Assembly: GCA_025618425.1 (NCBI GenBank)
Contig: CM046838.1
Location: 5,205,715-5,269,714 of the forward strand
From: Heliocidaris tuberculata
Taxonomy: Eukaryota > Echinodermata > Echinoidea > Camarodonta > Echinometridae
DNA: 64,000 bases
Direction: 5' to 3'
Shown one piece after another: positions 49,601 to 61,600 of this stretch. How positions within the stretch are numbered: position 1 is the stretch's first letter; each line of letters starts with the position of its first letter. A program made the position numbers and the translations under genes. Under the pieces are notes generated by a model that saw only the letters and a program-made list of their open reading frames with translations, was not told the origin of the DNA and searched no databases.

Positions 49601-52600
49601 CAAAGATGAACCTGATTAATCTATACAAGTAGATAATATTGCTAAAATGATATAGTAATTATAGTAATACCTTTGATTTTTCAAGCTGTTCCCATGGCAA
49701 TCCCAGACATCAAACATAAAGCTGTCATTGGCTGCTCTAGCATTCTTCCTCATCACATACATGACTCTCTTGTTGTTGATGTCCGTCTGTATGAAGCGTC
49801 CTTGCACCCTCTGGAAGGTATCCACGTATTCCAGATGACCAAACATGGGGTCCTTCATAACAGAGTAGGTCACATCGTCTGCTGAGCAGTCATCCACAGC
49901 CTGGAGATTCATGTTGGAGAAGACAAAACCGGTGCGATCAACCATTGTCTGCATCTTGGTGGGACCCACGTTGGTGATGAGATCTGGAGGCGAGGAATCC
50001 ACAATGTTGATGTTGATCTGGAAGCGCACAGGCTCATAGTGAATGTTGTCACCAATTAAAAATCCCCTGTTGGTGCCATCTTCAACAATGAAATAAAACT
50101 CGTCTAATTCTCCTTGTCCGAAGTCGTGACGATATGAGATGTCATAATTGTCAATATCTTGTTGGGTGAATCTCTGTTCAACGGGTAGACCACCGATCAA
50201 GAGAGTTCCAGAGAGGGGCATCTGAGTGATGATGAAGGAAACAGATGATGCAGGGGTATCTGGATCAAGAGCATGCAGCTGTGACAGAGAGATGATCTGG
50301 AATCCATTTTGAGCGACGGTCAAGGGTTCTTTAACCATTAGTACTGGCAACATATTATCAACAGGATTTACAACAATCTGGAATGTGTCATTGCGAAGTT
50401 CATATCCATTAGTCACGCTGAACGTGAATTGATCATTGTGAATTTGATCTACCCTGAGATGTTTATACACCAACCTTCGACCCAATATGTCCATCTGAGA
50501 AAAGGTTGCGAGAGGTATACCAGGCCTAGCAACATCCTCCAAGTGTCCCTGTGTGGGTGATGATAAGACATTGAATATGATATCAGTCAGCTGGCCACTA
50601 TTATCATTTGCTGACAGAAGAGTTGGAGGTATTATGACTGTTTGACCTTCATCTAGCTGAAGGCCATTGTTGGTAATAATAAGAGGTTCACGTTTGGTGT
50701 TATCAATCATAATCCTGAAGTTTTGTTTTCCTGTTGAGTGGACACCATCACTAACTGAGAAATAGAACCTATCAATGCCTTTGGATCCCAAGTCTGCAGA
50801 GTGGACATAGCGTATCAGGTTCTGATTGAGATCCCACTGGGTGAAGTTAGCGAGGACGTCTGTGATGTCTTCCCACATATCCTCAGCAACCTTCCGCTGC
50901 ACGGTGCCCCTCCTGGGGAGAGAGTTTAAGGTGTAGATTAGATGATCAGCTGGCGTGTCTCTGTCTTCGGTGCGGAGAATGACTGCAGATAGAATGCGAC
51001 TTTCACGGATGCTGATTCTAATGCCTGCATTCTTGATGATCTCTGGACTCTCATCATTGACAGGGATAATGGTGATATTAACCGTCTTACGGACAGTGTG
51101 CTTGCCATCCGTCACTCGAATCGCAAATTTATCCTCAGTAGACTCGGACCCATCATGTACATAAGCCAGGGAGAGGGTATTGAGGAGCTGGTTGAGATTG
51201 AAATCATACACAGGTGTGGGAGTCTCCACCAATGAGGGCACTCTATTAATTATCATACCATGCTCTGGTGCCCTCATGATAGAGAACATCAGCATGTCCA
51301 TTGGGATGTCAAGGTCATTAGCATTGATTGTGTCTGTTCTGATCTTGAAGAAAGACCCCTCGTGTACTGTGAAGTTGCGAACTGTCAGTGTTGGAGCCTC
51401 ATCATTTTGAGGTGTGATATTCACCACAAATGTCACATTAGGCGACGAATGTTCACCGTCAGTCACGTACAACAAGAAGGAATCGCTGATGGGCTCCATG
51501 CCATTGGACAGTGACTGGACAAAGTTGATATTGCCATCAGTGATATCCTTGAAGGTGAAGGAGGTGATCGGTTTACCTGCATTACTCTTCTCAAAACCAG
51601 GAGTTGGTAGGATGTTCTCTACGAAGCCCCAGACAGGTTGGCGTGTGATGACGAACCGCAGCTGATCCGCTGGAGAGTCTCGATCAACAGCACTGAGGAC
51701 ATCCACAGTCAGTGGTGCTTTCTCACCTTCATCTACAAAGAAAGGATTCCCAAAGACTATCCTTGGTGGCCTATCATCAGATGGAGTGATGTTGATGATC
51801 ACATCTTTCACTGGTAGATCTGGATTAGATGGGATACTCTTATCCGACACAATGAAAGTAATCACATCTTGGATATTTCTTAGTCCTGTCTCACCACCGG
51901 TATGTTCATAAACTATCTTCCCTCTGTTCACATCCCTCTGAGAAAACCTATTGACAATCACTCCATCTCTCAAGAGGACACCCCTGAGGGGGTGCATCAC
52001 TACCACGTAATGGAGCAGCAGGTCATTGGTGTCTGGGTCTGTGGCTGATAGAACATCTGATCCAATAGTCACACTCCCTCCCTCTGGGATGGTTAATTCC
52101 GACTCCAGACCTGGTAATAAGGCTGGTATCTCATCATTGACTGGTATGACATTGATATCCACCGTCTCTGTGATGGAGTGAACACCATCTGACAAGCTCA
52201 CAGTGAACTGATCGCTTGAAGACTCAGAACCATCACTCACATAGCTGTAAAAGAGGAGGAAAAGAAATAGTAAAATTTTAGAGAATCTATAGAATTTCAT
52301 TACTGGTTTCAGTTTATCCTGTGTGTGAATATGGTAATTTGACAACTGCCTTGCTAATATGCTCTATAGGCTTTATTCTGTCCAAGATAAATGGTTGGGT
52401 CTGTGGTAGCAATTGGGTTTTAGATTCAGTTTATGGTTATACAAGGTGTTACAAAAAAAACATTTCCCACTTTTGATCCTTAATAGTTCAAAAACTATAT
52501 ATCAGATAACACTGACATTGATATGAATAGTGTACAATTTTGTTGGAGGTAATTTAAAAATGAAAGCATAAATCAGTTTCATTAAATTCAAGATTAATTT

Positions 52601-55600
52601 TTTAAGTTAGGGTTCAGATTTTGCTCTATTTTCAACCCTCTGTACAAAACTGTAACTTTGCACAGGGGTCAATTGGTGTGTATGGGTGTGTGTGGTTAAC
52701 ACCCAGACAATGGTCTTGGACAATGGCCAGGGTTTGAATGCTTTATTATTTATTCATGAGGAATTCCACTATCACAGCTAGTCTTTATTCATCCTCTGGC
52801 ATTAACTGTGTAAAGTCATTACACTGAGATGTCATTTTAATGAATTTTGAAGCAATCAAAGTAATGCGAAGTGATTTAAGTCATTCAAAGGATAGGAATA
52901 TTGATGTTGTCCTTGATGATGATGATGATGATGATGATGATGACGAAGATGATAGTGATGATAATGATGACAATGATAGTGATGATAATGATGATGACAA
53001 TGATAGAGATGATAATGATGACAATGATAGTGATGATTATGATGATGATTACGATTATGATGATAATGATAACAATGATGATGAGGATGATGATGAAATA
53101 TAGTGTATGCAAGCACGTGGAAACATGTGCTTACTTTTTTCATGTGCATGCATTTTACCCTTTACCATGAATTCAGACTAGCAGTGCCCAGGGCAATCCA
53201 TCATGAATTATTAATAAAGCATTTATGTGCCTTGGAGCAAGAGACCAGAAGCCTGGTCAGCAGAGCTCTGAAAAGGTGGTATTCATGTCCACTGTTCAGG
53301 GTCATTGTAAGCACACACTCACATACACATCATTGGTTCCTGTGTAAAGTTCAAGTTTTGTACAGAGGGTTAAAATTTGACCAAAATCTGGAACCTAACT
53401 TTAAAATTAATCATGGATTTAATGAAACGTATTTATGCTTTCATATTCAAATCACCTCCAACTAAATTGTACACTATTCAGCTATTACTCATATCAATGA
53501 CAGTGTTATCTGATATATAGTTTTCGAACTATTAAGGATCAAAAGTGGGAAATGTTTTTTGTAACACCTAGTAGTTGGGGTTAGACAGTGTGGGTCCAGG
53601 GTTAATGTTAGAAATTAATTCCAGATTTCAAGGGCAATTGTCACTGGAGCAGGTGCAGTACCATCATCAATATCTATTGCAGTTTAGTTAGTACAGATAC
53701 TGTACATTTAGTACAGTAGTTTTAGGATGAAACTGTACTGGAAGTACATGTATGAAAAACTATCAGTGGGTTTGTGAAACATTGTGGTAGAAAGCTTGTC
53801 TTCCTTCTTCATAACAATGACGTCAAGAAAATTGATTCTTTCATTGGATTTTTCAATTGTTAATTTGATACTAGGATGCTCTGTATTGAAGCGATTAAAG
53901 AAAGAATCGAATTTGAATTCACTGTGAGGCCAAATCATAAATATGTAACCGAAGTACAGTATCTGACATACATAGTGGGTTTCTTATGACATTTTGCAAG
54001 AAAACCTTCTTCAAGCATGGCCATGAATATGCAGGAATATGATGGCAGGCATATGATGGCGTAAATTTGTTACCCATAGCCGTTCCTTGTTTTTGAACTT
54101 TCCGTCAAACAAGAAATAGTTGTGTTTAAGCACAAAATCCACCAAACTAGTCAGATCGTCGATGTGTCGTTGGGTACGTAGCTTTCATCTGGAGGACTTA
54201 AAAACATTGATAGTACACAGCCAGATAATACATTACAGGCGGATCATTTCAAACAAATAAGTTTGCTCGCATCATTTTGTTGAAGCGGGATACCCTATAG
54301 ACTTAGTAGAAAGATGCAGACTTACGGCAACCCATTTTGACAGGGGGTGTCTCATGAGTGGTCACAAAGAAAAACGCAAATTACAACACAAAGTACTTGT
54401 GACCACCTACATAGTGAGTCCCTTTGTCTAGAGCATTCGTCGTGAATGGCCCATGCTCAAGCAAGATCCAAAATTAGCAACCAAATCTGCGCAACCACCA
54501 CTGCATGCACAACGACAACCCAAAAATCTCTGATGCTTGCTGATCACTAAAATTAGTGGCACTCGTCACGGGGGAAATAAACAATGCGGTAAAACTACAT
54601 TGTAGGTGCCAAATATGTACGCATATGGTCCTCGATGAGAATATCAAGCTACCAGAAAGCTGCAATTCAGACCCCCTCTGTGTAACTGTCATGTTATCAA
54701 TGCTGTCTATAGATGTTATCTAACGTGGAAGATGCCAGGATGCTCTGTACATTAGAGAAACCATCAAATTTAGGGAGAGGTTCAACAACCACAAAAGTAG
54801 TATTTCCTGTAGTCTTCAACATCCAATGGCAGAGCATTTCAATACTACTGGACATTCAACAAATGACCTGGAGGGTGTTTCATTAAGCTGTTTAATGTCA
54901 CACATGACTTTACGAATGACTTGAATATGAAATGCCAGATAAGATGCCCAATTACACTTTCTATCACTAGCGATTTATAATATCCATTGTCAGGCATCTG
55001 TCTTTCGCACAAACTCATATTTGTTATTTTTCATCAAGGTGACGTTTTAATTCTATTATAACGTTTTAGTAGTATGCTCTCATATATATTTTATTTGCAC
55101 CTTAGCCTTTATAACACTTCTCTTAAACTATACGCTTTTCATCAAGGTAACGTTATAATTCTATTTCACGTTTTAGTAGTATGCTCTCATACATTTTATT
55201 TGCGCCTTGCACTTTATAGCGCTTCTCTTAAAGAAATAGTTGAGTTCTGGTCATGAAATTACATTATAAAAGAAGAAACTGTCTCAAAGCAACTGGGAAA
55301 GGTTGATCATGTCTACATGTATATGTGTATACTGAGAGGTTTCCAAGACAATGCGTCTAGTTACTTACTGATAAAATAAATGCACACTTTGTCTTGGAAA
55401 CGCTACAAGGATAACATTTTTGTCAAAATAACTTGATAAAGGCACTAGGAAGTGTCAAACATTTGTGATGGGAACAAATAAACGTTGGACTAAAGCATGA
55501 AATGACTTTTGTTTATTTTTTTGTGTCTTCATATATGCAAACACATGCATTTTATATCGAATACATACATAGCTAAGTAGCGGGCCTTTTAATTTTACTA

Positions 55601-58600
55601 CATGTACATGTATAGCAATTAGTGTGCCCTCATAGGCGTTATGAAAGTCAAAGTGGAAACCAGTCACCATTTCCAGACAGCTTTCAGAGGAAATGTCTAC
55701 CACTATATAGAAACACCTTGACATTTAAAAACAGAATGGTATGATCAGAGAGTTGATCCCGGTGACTCACATTCACACCTACATATCATCAATTATAAAG
55801 TCTATCGGGTTTGACAGATAAGGTCACATAAGGCTACAAAATAGTATTAAAGCCCATACACAGTTTGGTTAAGTCCAATTTCTTCAGTCAGATTGCTTTG
55901 ATTTCAGTTTACGATGAATAGCAATATTCTCTTCACAACTATCAACTGCTATGATTTTTTCTTAGTTCTCATTGACGGTTACTATGCAATGGGGGCCTTG
56001 GAGCCGATTCCCACTCTGCCCCCCCCCCCCCCCCCATAAAAAAGCAGGAGCTCAAAGTAACCCAATACAAGAAGGTTTGGGGTATTCACTAAATAAGATA
56101 TGAAAATAAATGAAGATCACAGCTTATCTAAATTTGGCTTCTATGTTTTCCGTTGTATACATGTACATGTAACTCCTGTAAAATCTTTATGGATTTTAAA
56201 GAGATTTTGAACTTATTTATATAAAAAACTGAACATGATCACAATGTATTTCCTTATCACTTTAATAAATGTACATGTACTAACATGTATGTACATGTAC
56301 ATCCTTTAATGGTTACTCACACAGCTATTTATCTGAGTGAATAATCTAATAGTCAGCTTTCCTTCAAATAAGAGTACAGTAGGTGTGGCGAAAGTTTGCA
56401 GGGCCTTTTCATTTCTTGACCTAGCCAATAACAGTACAAATTTCCACTACACTATAAGATTTGCAAGTGTGCATAATACCCTACAATGACAAGCGATTTT
56501 CATAATGTATCAAGGAGAATTTATAGGCATGTGAGATACATGTATTACAAGATAGAAGAAAATAAGCTAGGTACTACATGTATAGGATGTTATATGTCTT
56601 TTAAAGTGTTAAGCATGTAAATGTATTGTCAAGTCTCAACTAAGTAAAATTGATTTGGATTCTATTTCTTTTTCTGGTCATACGATTAATGTGTCCCAAA
56701 CTTGTCGTAACCTTGGAGTATTGTTTGATTGCAACATGACAATGTCTCATCAAATTTCCAGTATTTGTAGATCAGTGAGATACCATCTTCGTAACATTGG
56801 GTTCATAAGAAAATATCTTACAAGATCGGCCACAGAGAAATTAGTTCATGCTCTGATTTCCTCTCGGATTGATTTTGGCAATGCACTACTGTTTAATTTA
56901 CCACATAGCCAGATGTCTAAACTGCAAAAACTCCAAAATGCAGCAGCACGCATAGTTACTCTTTGTAGGAAGCATACTCATATCACCCCTGTTCTGAACT
57001 CACTTCATTGGTTGCAAGTCAGAGATCGCATTGTTTTTAAAATTTTACTTCTTGTTTACCACTGTGTCAAAGGTTCTGCTCCCCAGTATAATGTTAACTT
57101 GGTTCACAATTACATTCCTGTCAGATCTTTACGCTCTTCCAACTCCGGTTCTCTTGTCATTCCAAAATCTGCAAAACTATGGGGGGAATGGGGTTTTGCC
57201 CATGCTGGTCCTACTCTGTGGAACAACATACCAATAGTAATTAGAAATAGCGATTCCCCAGATTCATTTAAGAGCAATCTAAATACCTGTTTAATGCTTC
57301 CCTTTGTTAATATTGTTTTTCCATTCCTTTCTTCATTTCTTGTATTTGTAATAATTATCTTCCTTTCTTCATCCTATAATATCTGTGTCTAGAGCACTCC
57401 ACAGAGTGGATTGGGCGCAATATAAATCATATGAATTAGTGCTGGTATCGACACGCCTGATGTCGCCACTATGGCGACAAAAGTACTGGTTTTGGACTTT
57501 GCCGACATGTCGACACGCATGCTCCGATGGCGACATAAAATGGGTCTTTTTACATGTACCTCGCCGTGGCGTCGTGCAAGCGTACGTGATTTGTTTCACA
57601 TACGCACTAGCAGCGCGCGCGCGCGCGACACGATCGCTGCGTATATCTAGCTAGCTGCGACGACCGGTATACATTACGTACATGTGCATGCCTAGATATG
57701 CGACACTAGCTGACTCGCACCGCATGACTTTCATTAATGCTTGATAAATTGGATCATACAAAACAAATTTTGAGGCAAATAGTTGACAGTGTGCATCTTT
57801 GAGAACTGTAAGTGAGTATGACTGCGAGTGTGAGCCCGTGAGGACATAGTGCATGTATTCCATGTAAAGCTCTTGTGAATTTGTGTCGGGTAACTCTGGT
57901 TTAATAGTGTACGGTCACCACGGGAGCGACCCGAGTTTAGACTTGTTTGACTCATGTCCAGATGTCGACACATGTCGACATCGGCGTTAATTTTATTGCG
58001 ACATGGCGACATAGATTTTCCATGCCGATACCAGCACTAATATGAATTATTATTATTATTATTATATGATCCAACAATAATGATTGGTCATGATGTCCAC
58101 AAGGCTTGCATTTTCTAAATTCTTTCATGTTATTCAAAACAATATAGCTCTAGAAAGCTTGAAAATTGGTCAGTTAAAAAAAAGGAGGAAGGAAATTAAA
58201 GTTGACTTAGAGAATCTTGCTTGTTTAGTAGAAAATCTAAGAAGAGCTCCACTGAACAATGAAATAATTCGAAAGAGGAGGTACGTACAGTTCTGGGAAA
58301 GGTGAAAAATAATTTGTGAGCTTTCTCATTCCTTTTATGTCAGTTTGGAAGAAGATCATAGCAGAAATGTCCCCTGAAAAGGACTGCTCTTCAAATGCCC
58401 TCATATTGGCAATATGACGAGAAATAGCCAGTGTTCAGGTCAAACATTCATGCCACACGTGCGTGCAGTCCCATGTACCCATTTATGAGTGCAGTGCATG
58501 AGCTTTTCAGCAAGATTGGGACAATTTCCTATCATTTTGATGATTCCAAAACCTCACAGTGTACACCAATTCAAATGTAGACATGGTCAACCTTTCCACA

Positions 58601-61600
58601 TTGCTTTGAGACAGTTTCTTTCACAATGTACACGCATGACCAGAACACAACTTTTTTATATTTAAACACTTCATAATAATTTATCCTATCACAGCTAAAA
58701 ATACAAACTATTCATTGTAGTATGTTTCTGGATACTATACATGGACATGTGTAGCTTGCAGATCACTGGCAGACAGAAATAACCTTATAATGAACCCAGA
58801 CTAAACATTGACAGAGCCAAGTCCATTTCCTTCCTCAAAATTCTGGGTGACCTTTGTGAACTTCTGTCCTCAAGACACTTAACCTACATCAAGAATTCAA
58901 CCCAATTCTGTATTAGTACAGTATTGCAAAACTTCTTACCTGAACACAAAAATTGTGATGTGATAATATACTATTAATACATGGTTGGGAGTGAGTTAGT
59001 GCGATCTGGCAACACAAAGGTTTTTATCGTGGTGTACTAACACACGAGGCGTAGCCGAGTGTGTTAGACAACACGATAAAAACCTGCGTGTTGCTGGATC
59101 GCACTAACGCACGAACTCACAACCATGTATTAATAGTTTTATAAAACGGGTCTACAATTTTAGTTTTTTCTTACAATCTTAGTGTTTGATCCGGATTAGC
59201 CGTGCGTTAGTCCCCTCGCCGTGCGTTATCACTTTTTTTTGCACGGTCACGTGATGTTATTTGACCAATCAGGATGGCTACATTCTTGAACCCGTTTTAT
59301 AAAGAAAAATAAAATTTACAGAGTTAAACAGACTAAACATTACTCTTCCTGTATTACATTGTAACATTCATGTCTGCTTCATGCCTTTTTTTCCTGATAT
59401 TTATAAAGCCATGTACAATCTACAAGGTCCAATGCCAAACTTTAAAAGGAAATACTATCTTTTCCCTCCTCTTTGTAGATAAAAATATGTTCTATTCTTT
59501 ACATCACTGTTATGAGTATTCAAAATGTAGATTGTTTGAAATTTGATTAATGGGAAATAATGCATTTCCTGCAAATGATTTAGAGTAGAAAGTAATGTAA
59601 TAAAAAGAACAAAACAAATACATTCATGATTAGGGAGACTGTAAACAAATAGTATCCAATTTGAAAGAAGTTTGGTAAAGTTTTTAGTTACAGCAATTTG
59701 ATTCAAACAATTCAGAAAAGACCTGTTTTGAGATTATATGTTGTTCCTTCTGAAAACAAATGAGTCATTCAAGAGCATTATCCTAGTTAGGACAATATGG
59801 ACAAGTTAGAATAAAGGATCTTGGGCATTTCCCTCCGGTTGTGACTCAACAATGGACCACAAAGGGTCTGATTTTAGATTATTTTCCTCAGTAAATAGTA
59901 CACATAGATGACAGGCTCAAATTTAGCAGGTTTCAAGACAATCTTTCTACTAACTTGTTTTTCATTCATATGCAGATTTAGCTAGCTCTAACACTGCAAA
60001 GAAGTATAAACTCCAATATCATTTCCCGGTAGCACAACTTCCCCTTTTCATCGTTTACAGCAATTTAAGAAGGAAAAAAAAAAAAGTATTCAAGATATCC
60101 AAAGTCACAAGAGACCTCTGCATTTAGGCCTTACCTGACCCTACCTGCTGCAACATCAGCCATGGTGAAGTGATTTCCTACAGTCATGTTGACTCCACCT
60201 AGTAGAATTCTCCCATGCTGCGGCAGCTCAACAAGACCAATGATCAGATCTCTGGCTTCAGTATCCATATCTGATACAGAGAACTTCATGGGGTCAAAGG
60301 TTAAGGATTGGCCCTCCCTGATGGTAAGGTCATTGAAGCGTAGGATTGGCTCCTGGTTGTTGACAGGTAGGACGGTGACGTCAAAGAGCTCTCCCAGGAC
60401 AAGGTTTCCAAAGGGATCCGATACAGAGAAGACAAAGCGAATATGTACAGGGTTTGGACCAATCTCTTTCACGGGTGGCATGTAGGCAATGTTGTGTGTG
60501 TTGATTTCCCCCTGTGTAAAGGATCGAATGGCAGGTATATTGGGATCCTTTGCAGGGGAGAGAACATCGGCTGTTGAGATCACCCTTCCAGCATTAGTCA
60601 GGCTGTGTGTGTCTATTAGATAGGGTGGAGTGGTGATGGTATAGCGGAGACGTTCTTCAACCGACTCGGCATCTGCAAAGTGAAGTTGATTTTTGGTGAT
60701 GTGGGCAATTTCTGTTTCCCGTACAATCAAAGAATGTGTTGACCCTGAGACCCTCTCTGGAGGAAGATCATGGACGGGGCTGATCTTGACCATCACGACT
60801 TGCGTTGGAGACTCATTAGGAGGTATCTGGTTGTCCAAGAGAACAAACTCAAATGAATCTAGAAAAACCTCCCCACCAAGATGGTGATAGTAGATCAGAC
60901 CACGGAAAAGATCTCTCTGCGTGAACTCTGAGACAGGGTACCCAAACGTGTCTTCGGAGAACTTCTTCAAGATTTCACCGGCTTCCGGTGGTTGCGTGAT
61001 TCTGAAAATGATGTAGTCATCGCTAGAGTCCATATCAGCTGCAACAAGCATGAAACGTGTAATGCGAATGGTCTTTCCTTCTTTGAGCTCAAACTGAACG
61101 TTGTTGATGAGGTAGGGGGCGCTGTCGTCTTTTGGAAGAATATTAATTGGGAAGGTTGTCCTAACGCTGTGCCTTCCATCTGTGATTCTCAGCTCAATAC
61201 TGTCCTTCAGAGTGTCACTATCATCATGATGATAAACAAGGGTATTGGAATTGATGTCCGCTGCTGAGAACATAATGACAGGCCGTTCGTTGATATAAAG
61301 CCTTCCATGTCGTAGTCCCCCAACCACTTTGGCTCTAACAAAATTTAGATTGTCATTATCCACCAGTTGGAGGTTTGTTGGACGGATGATCCTGGACTGC
61401 CCTTCCAACATGGTGAGGCCAGTATTAACTGACACTCTTGGAGCATTAGTTTCTGTGGTTCTCACTGACACCATTAGATTTATAGGGTTACTCTGAGCAA
61501 AGTAAGCATCGTACACAGTGAACTCTGCTGTAAAAACGCGCCTTTCTGCTGAGCTGACACTAGGAGGTTTGTACGCTATATTCAACCTAGACAGGTCATA

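Larger units (their letters stand above)
52245..60134 (-). other. 7.9-kb FREM1 intron full of mobile DNA
   Basis: The intron splits CSPG repeat 5. On the transcript strand it starts GTAAGG and ends TTTTACAG. Identified contents are a foldback element (52444-53569), Penelope-like fragments (53708-54873), tandem repeats, a family B MITE piece, a CR1-like LINE with a hAT insertion (56625-58067), an inverted family B copy (58286-58656) and a palindromic element (58971-59302). I see nothing recognisable in 59303-60134 or in about 55510-56620, apart from a C run at 56021-56034. Confidence 0.85.

Noticed and set aside
52840..53103. Poly-Asp open frame of 87 codons
   Set aside because: Produced by the GAT repeat at the centre of a foldback element; no splice or family support.
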